Of a stretch of 64,000 nt of DNA, positions 33,660 through 46,427 are shown piece after piece (position 1 is the stretch's first letter; each line of letters begins with the position of its first letter). Source of the DNA: Fragilaria crotonensis (Eukaryota; Bacillariophyta; Fragilariophyceae; Fragilariales; Fragilariaceae); NCBI GenBank assembly GCA_022925895.1, contig JAKSYS010000062.1, positions 1 through 64,000 of the forward strand. The letters run 5' to 3'. A model generated the notes under the pieces. The model did no database searches and was not told where the DNA came from. It saw only the letters and a list, made by a program, of their open reading frames with translations. The position numbers were made by a program, and so were the translations under genes.

Positions 33660-34226
33660 TTAAGGTTTCGCGGAGTCACCATCGGAATGGGCGAACATGT
33701 CCTTCACCTTGTCCTTCGTCTCCTTCGCTGCATCTTTGGCTCCATTCTTCAACGAGGCCAACTTTGCGGCAGCACTGTCGGGATCTGGATCAGTCGAGTC
33801 GGCATCTGGATGAGCAAACGCTCCTTTCACTTTGTCTACGACCGTCTGCGCTGCATCCTCCGTTCCTGTCTTTAACGCGGACACCTTATCCACCACCTTC
33901 TGCGCGACATCTTCAGTTCCGGTCTTGATCGCCTCGACCTTTGCGGACGCACTTTCGATGACTGGTTCCGTCGAGGCTTTCACTTGATCTACTACCTTTT
34001 GCGCTGCTTCCTCAGTTCCAGTCTTGAACGCGGCCACCTTGGCAGAAACACTTCCGGGGACTGGATCAGTCGCATCGTCACCCTTTGGATGAGCAAATAT
34101 GCCCGTCATGGTTCCCATTGCCTTTTGCACGGAATTTCCACTTCCAATGCTGAAAGCGGATGCACTCACCACAAGGAGGAGTGCAGTTGTAAGGGCAATA
34201 CGAAGGGAAATACTACGGAACGACAT
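33660..34226 (-). CDS. Secreted amphipathic-repeat (LEA/apolipoprotein-like) protein, 188 aa
   Basis: Unbroken frame from the ATG at 34226. The N-terminus is a clear signal peptide (MSFRSISLRIALTTALLLVV then SASAF, with cleavage likely around ASA/F). The rest is low in hydrophobics and built from repeats close to AFKTGTEEAAQKVVDQVKA, three times, separated by DATDP or DSTDP linkers and FAHPD/FAHSD motifs. These alternating Lys/Asp/Ala-Val patterns predict amphipathic helices, as in LEA group 3 or apolipoprotein-like proteins. The ASAF at the cleavage site is also the diatom plastid-import signature, so a plastid location is possible. Stress protection or membrane coating is only a guess. Confidence 0.75.
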   Translation of the reverse strand: MSFRSISLRIALTTALLLVVSASAFSIGSGNSVQKAMGTMTGIFAHPKGDDATDPVPGSVSAKVAAFKTGTEEAAQKVVDQVKASTEPVIESASAKVEAIKTGTEDVAQKVVDKVSALKTGTEDAAQTVVDKVKGAFAHPDADSTDPDPDSAAAKLASLKNGAKDAAKETKDKVKDMFAHSDGDSAKP

Positions 34227-35078
34227 GATAACAAATGTTTTTGGTTTTTTTGTGACGTGAAGTAGTTGTTCAGCTTTTTTATGAGGAGAAGTGTGGTTCC
34301 ATCGACTTTTGAGCTTGTGATTCTTGTGCTTGTGGACCGTCTTGAGGCCTACAGAAAAAAAATTGAACGTGGGATCATGTCACATCTGGGAAGGGTGTCA
34401 AACATGTTTTAGCTACGGTAGTCCCCGGATGGTTAACGGCGGGTAGTTTGCTTTTGTCCCTATACTGAACCGAAAAATCTAGAGAGAGTAGTTAGAAACT
34501 TATATCAGCACAAAGTGTGGGTATTGTAGCTGGTATTAGAGTGCAATTGAAAGCTTGGATACATCTTAAAATGCTTTCGATGCGCTTGTGACATCAATCC
34601 TCAAGTCTTGTGCACAGCGTGTTGTGCCCAAGTGTCCGTATGGATCGGGATTCCCACGCAGACGATACCATCGGCACACGAAGACGGCACGTACACGATT
34701 CATGAAGGACGGACATTAGGACTGTCGTAAATGACAATCGTCAGTCAGGCCTCTGCCTCGCAGGCTCAGCCAACCATCAGACTCAAGATGAGAAATCTCA
34801 GCGATGGATGCACACTCCACACGGCAATCATACGTTGGATGTTGGCTTTTTGATTCTGTTGGACTGCTTGAGCATCACCAGTCACCAGCATCATCATCAT
34901 CACTCCCTTTTCAGTTCGGCGTCAGTTGTAAGTGCTGGAGTTGACCATTCTTTCACCACGACATGATGAGTCAATGAAGTTGTCATTTAGCAAACACTAT
35001 AACTTTGTAACACAGTTCATAGCACATCACACACCTTCCGGTAACATTGATATCAGCAACACGCATAGCGCATAACCG
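34227..35078. promoter_or_regulatory. Divergent promoter region, no specific site identified
   Basis: About 850 bp between the start of the - gene at 34226 and the + gene at 35079, so it should hold both promoters. No TATA box or known diatom element can be called with confidence. A short CATCATCATCATCA run lies near 34890. Confidence 0.4.
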
Positions 35079-36565
35079 ATGACACACTCAACAAAACTTT
35101 CTTGTCAGTTTGTGATGATGATGATTGTTGGCATCGTTTCATCACAGTCAGGACGATTTGTTGCCGGCTTTGCGTCGCGTTCAAGTTTTCTCTCCTTCAA
35201 TCGACTCAATGCGAGAAGCTATTCGTCGACAAGAATATCCATGAAGCTGCAAACGGCAATCGTCGGTTTGCCCAATGTTGGCAAGGTACGTACATGCTGT
35301 CATTCAGTTTACTGTGGCGTATTTGGATTAGGATTATGGAGATTCTTCAAGTGTACCTGGAGAATCTGATAACACATCCGACAACGGCTCACATCTCATG
35401 ACATTTTTGCAATTTGGAACCATCGCAAACATACAGTCGACACTCTTTAACGCCCTCACTGAAAGTCAAGGAGCTGAAGCTGCCAACTGTGAGTTCAAAG
35501 TTATGTACATTGCAGTTGCGTCAAGTCGTTTTTATCACCCTAACAATTGTACCCAACTATCACTACGAAGACCCATTCTGCACCATTGAACCAAACGTCG
35601 GCATAGTTGAAGTCCCAGACCAGAAACTCCAAGTCCTCCAGGGCATTCATCAGGCAGTCAAGGTCGTTCCTGCCACTCTTGAATTCGTCGATGTGGCTGG
35701 CTTGGTCAAGGGGGCCAGTACTGGCGAAGGATTGGGTAACAAATTCCTGGCCACCATTCGTCAATGCGACGCCATTGTCCACGTGGTCCGTTGTTTCGAA
35801 GATGAAAATGTCATTCACGTCGACGGCAACGTCGATGCTGTGCGAGATGCCGAGTTGATTAATTTGGAATTGGCATTTGCTGATCTGGCGTCCGTAGAGA
35901 AACGATTGGAACGAGTGAAGAAGGATCGCAAGGCTGATTCCAAAGAAGGGACTGCCCTGGTGAAGTTGATGGAGGTTTTGTACAAAGATGAGCCTGCCAG
36001 GAACGCAGTGTTGGATGAAGAAGAAGAGCTTGCTATCAAGTCGCTCGGACTGCTGACTCGTAAAAAGATGATTTATGCTGCCAATGTTGCCGATTTCGAT
36101 TTGGCCACAGGCAATGCCATGGTGGATAAGTTGAGAGAAGTTGCAGAAAAAGAAGGCGCCAAGGTCGTCATCGTGTCAGCTCAGGTGGAGGCTGAACTTG
36201 TAGAATTGGAGCCTGCCGACAAATTGGAGTTTCTGGAATCCCTTGGTGTCTCTCTCGAAGACTGCGGCCTTCGTGCTCTGGTCCGAGAAGCCTATGACTT
36301 GTTGGAATTGCAAACCTACTATACGAGCGGTCCTACAGAAACCCGCGCGTGGACGATCCGAAAGGGTTGGACGGCTCCCAAGGCTGCCGGTGTGATCCAC
36401 AATGACTTTGAACGTGGTTTTATTCGTGCCGAGACCGTGTCGTACGAGGATTTGGTGGAATGTGGCAGTGAAGCGGAAGCCAAGAGCAAGGGTAAGCTCC
36501 GCAGTGAGGGAAAAGATTATGTCGTGCAAGATGGCGACGTTATCCTGTTCCGGTTTAACGTGTAG
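35079..36565 (+). CDS. ychF: YchF/OLA1-type GTPase/ATPase, probably plastid-targeted, 3 exons
   Basis: Exons 35079-35285, 35437-35488 and 35571-36565 (introns 151 and 82 bp, both GT-AG) give 417 residues with no break. The G1 loop GLPNVGKS is split by intron 1 between K and S. G3 is DVAGLVKGA. The G4 position reads NVAD, as in this family, which often prefers ATP. A coiled-coil part follows and a TGS domain ends the protein (YYTSGPTETRAWTIRKG ... DGDVILFRFNV). The ~54-residue leader has a hydrophobic segment (FVMMMIVGIVSSQSGRFVAG) then FASRSSF and a Ser/Arg-rich stretch. That is the bipartite plastid signal of diatoms, with Phe just after the likely cleavage site. The protein binds ribosomes in bacteria and probably acts on plastid ribosomes here. 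Confidence 0.92.
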
Positions 36566-37354
36566 ATGCAGTTTGCTGTAGACTCTGTCTTGCTATACTG
36601 TGTGCCTGGTTTTAGTTTGTTTAGGGACATGTTTGACCTCATCATTCCCCGATCAAGGGGAACATTTACCACTATTACGATGCAGAACTAAACACATTAA
36701 AATGTGAAAATACTGTCCAAACGTACCGGTAGCTGAGTACAGTACCTGGTACAAGTACTACACATCCTCCATCCTACTACCGGTAGAGGGCCGTCCCACG
36801 TTGCAGGTTCTATGCGTACCAGTGCAACCAGGTCTCAATAGTCTAGTACTCTGTATTGAGTGCTAGTACAGAAATCTTTGTACAGTACAGTTGTTCGGTC
36901 ATTTTCCGCAAGATCCAGTTTTCCTGGTCGTAATGACTTTCCGGTGATGTTCGCATCGCTACTGTGCTAATACGACAGTACTGTCGAGAAGTTTAGTTCT
37001 TTTCACATCTGATTGAAACCGCGTTTTACTGGACGTGGTAATTCTTGTTCGGGCATCGGAGCTAGTAGCGGTGTGGTAGTAACGCAGTACTCGTAGAACT
37101 ACGGTACATGGGAGCAAACACGTTGGAGATAAAAAACCTACACAATGATTGTACCACAGTGAGTTACAGACGATCGGTTTCACGACAAGCCGCGATTGCA
37201 AGTATGCGCTCCACTTGACCTCCAGATGGTAGGACTGAAGTGATCACGATCACTGTGTTCCTTCCATTCCCTTCAAAGTTAGATTACTCTCACTTTCCAA
37301 CTTCCACATCGAAGCTTCTACTGACTGAGTGAACTAACGACTCTTGTGAACAAC
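36566..37354. other. Intergenic, GTAC/ACCGGTA-rich; holds BEACH gene promoter
   Basis: No ORF of note. From 36720 to 37110 there are many GTAC, AGTAC and ACCGGTA words (for example GTACAGTACCTGGTACAAG), like those at 26930-27110 and 50790-51010. CTTCCATTCCCTTCAAAG lies about 90 bp before the start. Confidence 0.4.
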
Positions 37355-40300
37355 ATGGCGTCGTCGTTCGATGATGAAACGGAGGAAGAGAATGTTCCGA
37401 TGACCGTGCCTGCGTCTGAGGCGTCTGAGACTGAACCTGAGACTGAAACGGCGCTTGGGTCTTCGTTTCATCAACAGGAGGATGTACAGAAGGATGAAGA
37501 TGAGGGAGAAGACGAGGATAAAGATGTTTCCTTGAGTGAATATATTCATTCGGAATTGGTTTCGTTAGTCAATGAACCATCTTCTGTGCATCGATGGAAG
37601 CCTCATTTGCGCCAGATTGACGCGGTTTGTATTTTAGGCGATGACTCACACGGTGAATTGCCTCCGTTGGACTGGAAGGGTTCGTTCCGCAAGTCATATA
37701 CGATTCTTTTTTGGATTCGTCCAATCGTAGGTCATGAGCTGGATGAATCGGAACTATCAGAGCTGGCCGACCGTCACAAAGGAATAGGCCAGGATGCTGT
37801 CCAAGAAGTCGAAAGGCGACGCCTTTGGTATCGATTTAGTACAGCAACTCTAGATGATTCGGGAGTGGGCATCTGTATACAATGCGGGGACTGGATGTTG
37901 GGCTTGGATGGTAATCTCACATCGACCTTGATGGCGTATGGATTACCTCCGAAAACGCAGATGATGCAGCTTCCGCTTCAATTGACGCCCAACGAATGGT
38001 CGCTCATTGGTTTTTCACATTCCTTTCCATACCTCAAAAGACCAGAATGGACTGTCACCGTCAATGGGAACCTTGTTGGCCGTGCCGAGCTGTCGTATCC
38101 TATTGTGGATCAACCACTTCAGCACTCCTCAGTCTTGCACAATCTTTGCTCTGGAGGTGTCAGTGTTTTGCTACCATCGACCAAGTCAGATGATCAGAAA
38201 TCAGCTTCGGAATTGGCACAGAAGCCACCGTCTAAATTGCATTCGCTGCACTTCCAACTTGCGAGTATGGCGATTCATTCTGAAATCATTGACAGTGACA
38301 TCCAAGCGCTGCTCTTTAGCGGTGGGCCAACATTATCCTTGCAGCACTATGGCAAGATTGTAACTCCGCTGCCACCCATCGATAATTGGACCAAGGGGTC
38401 ATCCTTGCATGGTCCCAATGTTGGAATCCCCATTGCTGTGGACAAGTTAGCCCTTGAAGTACAGCACTTGACGGATTCTGTTGTTCACTATTTTGGAGCG
38501 ACGCACGCCAAAGTCTTACGCGGGCGCATTGTTTTGCAGCAGCCATACATTCCAGGAGAGTCGGACGCAACCCCGAAAGTTGGTCTGTTGCAACCAAGTT
38601 TGGTGCGAAGAGATGAAGAAATGCAAGCTCTGAACTTGTTTGGAAATGTGCATCTTCTTCACGCTCTTTCTGATTTTTTGCTTCATTGTGACAATGGTCA
38701 CGTCGATCCGAATCTGTTTGATTCAACAAAGCACTTATCCATTGCATTGCTCGAGCAAGGCCTGTTGCCAGCACTTGTCCTTCCATTTTTCCTCGCGCAA
38801 CTGCCTGTCGGACATGGCATGAACTTGCAGAAGCCCCTCGTCGACAAAAGTTACACCTTTCTATACAACTTGTACACCAATAAAGGAGAATGGGCCGCCG
38901 AACTCATTCAGCTGCTTTCCGATCTGGTGTACTTTGGAGGTGGTCGGGTGCATGAACAAGTCTTGCAGCATGGCGTTATTCATGTTTTGGCGTCAAGTTT
39001 ACGACTTTCCCTATTGCGAGCAGAGCAGTTGCAAGTCCACAAGTATGACTCGTTGGACAAATTCACGACCCCTCGCGACGAAGATGTCTGGGGAAAGACG
39101 ACGCATGACTTGGCATGTCCAAAAGCTGTACCTATCAGAATTGCGCAATCATGCTCGAATCTTGTTGCAGTGTGTTGTGGAATCACCATCGAAATTGACT
39201 TCTCTCCTGCAACGCGATTGCAACGTTCCTCAGATCTTGCTCTAAGTGCAGTCTTTGGCCTAGCCCTCAACATGGATTTGTGGGGAAAGAGTGAGGCAGC
39301 CTTGTTGAGCATACTGAGTGAAGTCTCCTTGCGTTATGGAAACGTGCAAGGTGGGCAGATATTGCGTCGTCAGTTACCTGTTCAAGCGTTGTTGGATTTG
39401 ATCCGCAGTCGTCTGGAGTTTGCTGCCCACCCAGAGATTGCTGCCCGTCTTAGTGACATCATTCAACACATGCTTTTGGCAAGCTTGAGTCATCGCAAGA
39501 ACACAAGTATTGGTGAACATGACATCGCGGCCTGTATGGGAGCTCTGAGCGACTGCCCACTCGGTAGCGTCGGGTCCCACGTTATTTTATCATCGCTCAC
39601 AAATATCTTGGAGTTTTGCAACTCAGATGATGATCAGTTGGTGCAGATTGCAAGTCGGATGGGACGGAATCTTATTATGAGTCAGTACCATGATGTTGTG
39701 GCGCCTATGCTGTTGTCTAGAACGGTCTTTTGCGGAGAACGGAGTATGTCGCCTGAGACGCCCAAAGATTGTCGATGGGAAATCCATTGGAGAATGGCGC
39801 TCACGTTGTTTGCGGTAAGTCCTGCATTGCTTCACTGTTGTGTTTCATGACGTCGACTAACCTGATTTATCTGCCATGACAAGTGGGTAACTTCAATTTC
39901 CGGCCCCGAGGGCGTTATAGCTGCTCAATCCACTGGAAGTCTTTTGCTTGCTTCTGGATTTGCCGGTTCTCTTAAGAACTGCCTTGTTGACGAGACAGAA
40001 GGGCGCCCTTTATTGATGAGAAATCTTTTTTTGCCGCCACCCACAATGGCGCTCATGATTGGGGCTCGAAGTAACTCAGACGCGTGGACGTACACGGACT
40101 TGTTATCAGACAGACTGCAAGTCATGATGCCGTTAGTTCCTGGGTTTGTCATGTCCTTGGTCGCTGGCGGTGGCATTTCGGAGGGAAGCATGCTCGTCTT
40201 GGGAGAGTTGATGTCGGCCATTAGCGGCTCATTCCATCGAGTTTTGGCAGTTCTTATGCAGAACTGTATGGCTGCTCAGGGTCGCAAGAGAGGCGTTGCA

Positions 40301-43300
40301 AAAGAGCATTTAGAGCTTGTCAAGGCAGTAAATGATTACGCGCCGCCGTTAGTGTTGATCGCGGTATGGATTGAACATCATATTCGCAAGAATGAAATCT
40401 CCCAGCATGGGCCTACTGTGGTGTATAAATCTGTCAGACCTTCACAATCGAAGACCGAGGCGGAAAGCTCGTGGGTCGAAATTGCAGCATCTACATTGTC
40501 AGATTCTGATGGAGACGTTGTTCTTGACCCGCAGCTTGAGAAGCAAAACCTCGGCGATGAGAATTCCTTGTTGAAAACTTTCCGTTCGTCGCAGAAATCT
40601 GTTCTATCCATTGTGACAGACCTCATAACAAACGCGATGAAGATGGGTGGTGCCGAGTCGTCAACCCATTTGTGGCGAAATGTGGTTGCCGCTCTCCGGA
40701 ACTCGACTAATTACACAGGAGGCAAAAGGTCCGAGGCGGAAATGAACTGTCGCGCGATATGCTTTGTCGCCTCACCGCTGTCATCCTGACGAAAGCTCAA
40801 AACGAACGTTCTTTCGAATGGGAAATGTGGAGTGCACCGCTTTGCGGGGCTGTTGCTCGTGTCTGTGACATGATTGAAGAGAAGGATCTCCTGAAGAGAC
40901 CGAGCGATGGAAGTCCACACAGTCGAGACCAGATTCTGTTGGAGGCAGCTCTTGTAGACCTGCTCAGCTATGGTCGAGAAATGACGGGTTGGTGCCAACT
41001 CACACTTCCCGCCCCTCCAGAACCGAACCTTCAGCTCGCTCAAGGGGGTTCGTTAGAAGTGCCGGAGGAAACAGTGTTTTTTGACGGTGCTGAGTCGCTT
41101 GATATGACAGATGTTGGTGGTGGAATCGTAGAGGGACCAAGTGGCGTTGAAGATGCATTGGATGGTGGTCGTCAGTACTTCGTCCCTCCCCAAGTGCCAG
41201 GTGCATCATCTAAGGTGATGCTTCCGATTTTGCAGCCTGCTTTTCGAGTTGCCATGGCTAGCCTTGGCAGCATCGACCCTGCGATGCGAATCTTGATTCC
41301 ATCCGCAATCAACGAAGCGAAGGATACTGATTCCTTCCAGACCATGTCGCTTTTCCTTCATTTAGTGGAGGAGCTGAAGTTAACGTTGGTGGCAGCCATA
41401 GTTGGATTATCGTTCCCAAGTGCTCGTGACGTCGCCTTGCACGGCATGACATCTCTTCGCCACATACTGAGCGAGCAACCTATCGATGGCAGCGATGCCA
41501 ATGCCATTATGTCCGAACTCTTTGCTTCGCTAGTCGAAGAGATTCGCGCCCGTTACGAAGGCGAACGACGTCGTCGTGAACAAGCTCTTTTCGATGCTTA
41601 CGATGACGAAGGAGAATCTGGCGACGATGAAGCCGAATCATCTCAAGAAGTCGAACGTATGATTTTAGGTGGTGACTTGATTCCAAGTGTCGGCTCCTTG
41701 CTGAAACCCCAAGAAACTGAGGAGATAACATTTGATGCCGGGAACGAAAGGCCGACAAGGCGACCGTTTTGGACGGGGCTGAGGACTTTGTCATGTTTCA
41801 CGAAACCTACGAGAACATGTTCAACGCAAAACCAGGAAATGCTCATCTTGGCTGGGATCAGTACAAGGTGAGATCTCCTCGTGTCATCATTTTGTCTCAC
41901 GTTTGTGTTTTTGTCTGACTCCGTTGCGTACGTCAATTCACTAGGGATTTGGTTCTGCCTTGGAGGAATGCTCATCTCTTGCCAAGAGCCACGATGGAAA
42001 CTCTGGCGCCAAGGCTACTATGCTCTTGGAACTGCTAAGCCCGTACCTCGATACATGGGACGCGAGTGCCCTTCAAGATGCTGAAGATGCGGAGATCGTG
42101 GGTCTTTACGACGAGACAACCATTTTCAGAGAAACAAACAATATTTCAACGGATAGCGGACGTAAAGTTCCTCTTCCTAGGTCCGAAACAGCTGCAGATG
42201 CGATGAGTACTTACATTGAAATGGCGTCGATCGAAAAGTCACGCTTGAGCGACTTCGTGAACATGTTTTTGCCTTCGCATCGTTACAGCTGCCAAGCTTA
42301 CAGTGAGCGTTATTGCTGGTCACGGTACTTCGAAATTGTGACCGATGGCGATGCATGCGGCATGGACGCACTGTGGGAACGCGGCATTGCCGATGGAAAT
42401 AGAGACATACGAAGTCGCTTGGTAAGCATGCCTTGCAATCCTCAATTCAAACGATACATCCCGAAATACCTTGATCACGGAACTGATCGCGACGATGAAG
42501 GCAATGCGGCAATATCAGCATCGAATGTGGCAGAGCTCAAGGATGACGAAATTGATGCATTGGGTCCTTTGAATGCTTCGAAATGGCCCGGCACGGACAT
42601 TTTGTCTGAAGCGCAGTTGGGCATCAGGACGCTTGTTCAGACTGGCAATCTTGAAATCATTGATATCACAAAAAGAGAAATAGCCGAAGAGGAGCTCCCG
42701 GAACTGTTGGTCCAAACTAGTCCTGAAGGCGTTGCAAGTGAGCTGGACGACCAGGACGACGATATATTTGGTGACGGTTCACTCGGGTTCCCTACTCGAG
42801 ACGAGATTTCCTCGAAGGACTCGGACGAAGCTGCTTTGGTTGATGCTTTGTCAGAGGACGTGGCTTCATTAGAATTGCAAAGCGGAATCACTGCCACCAA
42901 AGTTGCAGATAAAAGCCAAGGGACTGCAAACCATCACATTGCGTCCAGCATTTACTCGCACCCGCCTGACAATTCTGCGTCGATTCTCAGTCTACTTCAC
43001 TCGTCTGCTCCGCAGTCAATAGAAAAGCATTTCGACAATTGTTTGCACGTCAAGGCGGAAGGAAGTCGCAGGTGCACAGTTCTGCTTTCTCAAACTCATT
43101 TGATCATCGAGTATGATCCTGAGTGTGGTGGACTCTTCGAAGGTGAATTGATGGCTGTTCGTGAAGAAGCGGAGCGCCAGAGATTAATCGAGGAAGGCGG
43201 CGGTCCTCGCAGCAGGTCGATCGTGATGGTGTAGTCCAAGACAAAATTCAAGAGCAATTGGAACGAAGGCAAAAGGAGATTGCTGCGATGCGCCCTAAAT

Positions 43301-46100
43301 CAATTCGGTGGAACCTATCTGAGCTATCTCATGTCTACCTCCGCCGTTGCCGTTTGCGGGACTCTGCGTTGGAGATGTTTTTCATTCCGTCCGGGGGGTC
43401 GTCTTTTGGTGGCTTTGGGTTGTATTCCCCAGCGACTTCGTTGTTTTTAGACTTCGGATCGGGACACGACGGAAATCGCCGGCGCGACGATGCTGCGTCG
43501 TCGATTATGAGAAGATCACCTCCGCAAACCATTAAACAATGGCCAGACCGTAGCGGTCAGTTCTTGCATGAACAGCTTAGTCGACTTACCATGGGTTGGG
43601 TTGATGGTCGCATCACCAATTTTGATTATCTGCTCCACCTCAACATGCTTGCTGGTCGAAGCTATAATGATCTTTGCCAATACCCGGTCATGCCTTGGGT
43701 GCTCTCAAATTACACGTCAGAGGAGATTCCAGATTTGACTGATCGTTCAAATTTCCGCGATCTTACAAAGCCTGTCGGCGCTCTGAATGCGGATAGACTC
43801 AACGATTTCATGGAACGCTTTGAAACATTTGCTGACCCAACAATCCCTCCATTCATGTACGGTTCCCACTACTCAACAAGTGCCGGTGTGGTATTCCATT
43901 TCCTGGTACGGATGCATCCATTTGCAGGCTTGCATCGACAACTGCAAGGAGGCTACTTTGATGTCGCTGATAGATTGTTCAGTTCCGTCCCAAGAACCTG
44001 GGAAATGTGCACCGGTTACTCGGCGGCGGAGGTACGTTTTAATTTTTCGGGCACTGTACTAGGGCTCGTTCGACTTTTCTAAATAAGCCGTTTGGTCACA
44101 CTACAGGTCAAAGAATTGACTCCGGAGTGGTATTGCAATCCAGCGTTTTTGAAGAATACGAACGAGTTCAAGCTAGGCACCTCACAGGACGGCGAACTCC
44201 TCGGCGATGTCATCCTTCCACCTTGGGCCAAAAACAGTCCCGAAATTTTCGTCGAAGTCATGCGCAATGCTCTCGAAAGTGACATATGCTCAGAAATGCT
44301 TCCAGATTGGATTGATCTTATCTTTGGCCGAAAACAACAAGGACCTGAAGCAATCAAAGCCCACAATGTTTTTTTCTACTTGACGTACTACGGCAGCGTT
44401 GATGTTGCTGCCATTGAAGATGAGGGGCTACGAGAAGCGACAGAACTGCAGATAGCACACTTTGGACAGTGTCCGATGCAAGTTTTTGTTCGCCCGCACG
44501 TTCGTCGCATTCAGAAGGGTATCAACGTCCATAAACTTACGTTTTATCAAATGTTGAGTGCATATTCACAAGGAGCTACGTCTCCTGACGACTCCCACCG
44601 CAGCGTGGAAATCAGGGTCGATGGTTCACAGCGACTGTTTGGCGAACCTCTCTTCTTGCCCTTTTTCTCCGCTCCTGAGTCGCATTGGATTCAGTTGGAT
44701 GTCCCTCCTCCTGGTCCCCATGCTGACTTGATCGCGGTTCGTTTGGCTGGTGCAGATCGATGTTTAGCCATCGACGCCTATGGCATCTTCCATTCATTCC
44801 GATGGGGATGGAAGCCAAACGACGACCCCGATGACCAGAGCAGTGATCACCAATTTATCGACAAGGGCAGTTTTATTGCTCAGCGCGAGCTCCCACGCTT
44901 TAAGACTGTTCCTCGTCTGATCCATACACCATCAACTCGTGACGACGTAATTCCAGCTGTTGCGATCTCTAAGACGCTATTTGCGAGTCGATCTGTGCTA
45001 CTGGTTCTGAGTGATGGCGACGGTTGCGGAGGGCTCGCTATGCAACTTGTCGATCCAGCCAAGGCCAGCGTTAAGGGAGAGGCCATTGTTCCATCAGTAC
45101 ATTCATCCCGCATTACGTGCATTGCCATGGATCCAATCGGTACAGCAGCTGGTCACGGCGGTGTTGGTGGTGAACTTGCGATTGTCGGAGCAGCGGATGG
45201 CGGTGCAACCCTATGGCGATTCATGTCATCCCACTATCTCCTCTACGGCCTCGTATTCGCATGCGAGGACATGGCGGCAGCAAGGTCCAAGCTGTGGCAC
45301 TGAGCAGTGCAATTCATATTTGTGCCACGGTGTCGCGTGAGCGATGCTGTATTTTCAGTATTGGAAATGGCGCGATGATTCGTTCTTGGCCTCCGCCTAC
45401 CAACACGCTTCCCATGCTATCACCTGGCACGCATACTAAGACTGTCTTTTGCGATACACCCGCACTTGGACTGAGTGTCCAAGGCTTTGTCGTAACGGTA
45501 TGCATGACGACATTCGCAAGTGGCAACAACTATTCCACACGAAACGTCATCACCCTCCATCTGTTTTCACTTGAGGGAGTATCGCTGGGAAGCAAGGCGT
45601 TGGAATCGTGGAGGGGCGTTCCTCACAAGATTTCCTGCACTCCTGACGGAACCGCCATCATGGTTTGCAGTGGGCGGGGAGTGACAATCCATAGACTATC
45701 AGCGATAACTCCTCTGGAATTTATTGACGAGTGGCATATCACCGAAGCGGATGAACTTGATGAGAACACACCTGCTGCCTGGGATGTGGATTTTGGTCCA
45801 TCTCTTATGCGGCCGATCGTTGCCGCAGCAGCCTGCAGTTCAGGGGTTCTGCGACTTCATGCATTGCCAGGCATTTCAACTTGGAGCGATCGTCACCGAA
45901 AGTCAACAATGGGTATCGGTATGGCCTTCTCGAAACCTGTCGGCAGAATCAGGGATGCGGTTGGCAAAGGCTTAGTATTTGGCAAAAGCTTTGTTGGTGC
46001 AGGCAAGGATGTCGGAAAGGAAGTGAAATCTGAAGTAAAGGAGAGAGGCGTTGGGGGATTCTTGGCAGGCACTTTGTTTCGAAAAAATGCAAAGCCATAG
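37355..46100 (+). CDS. BEACH-WD40 scaffold protein (neurobeachin/LYST/NBEAL type), 4 exons
   Basis: Exons 37355-39814, 39884-41867, 41945-44031 and 44107-46100 (introns 69, 77 and 75 bp, GT-AG). The ATG at 37355 is in AACATGG context. Parts in order: acidic N-terminus; ConA-like fold (FRKSYTILFWIRPIVG ... WYRFSTATLDDSG); alpha-solenoid; PH-BEACH (CTVLLSQTHLIIEYD ... RPKSIRWNLSELSHVYLRR); BEACH (KQWPDRSGQFLHEQLSRLTM, NFDYLLHLNMLAGRSYNDL, QYPVMPWVLSNY, FMYGSHYSTSAGVVFHFLVR); WD40 repeats; basic tail. These proteins organise vesicle traffic, lysosome-related organelles or autophagy. Frame breaks lie near 40755, 41740, 43200 and 45250. Each is net -1 and, with one base allowed at each, the coding total is exactly 2,843 codons, so sequence error is likelier than a pseudogene. 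Confidence 0.9.
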
Positions 46101-46427
46101 GAAGTGTAGTGGTTGCTATTCTCCTGCACCTTAGTTGTATTTGTGAGTGACTTCGTTATGAATCTTTAGCCAATTGCATATACGTATACTTACAAACGTC
46201 CACGCGCGCTCTCATATGTGCAACGACACCACCCTAGACGTAATGGTCCGACATCCCTTGCATCACCTATAAAAAAACTCATACACATTAATCCAGTGGC
46301 TAGTAGAGAATAGGAGCGCAATCAGAGTCGTCCATTGAGGGCTACTAGCCTGCTTCCTATTGGTAACTACTTTTCTAAGAAATAGATAACATTTACTGAA
46401 GCTTATGGCTAACATCCCATCACTATT
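46101..46427. other. Short convergent intergenic region
   Basis: Between the 3' ends of the BEACH gene (+) and the membrane protein gene (-). No feature seen; both 3' UTRs must lie here. Confidence 0.5.
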
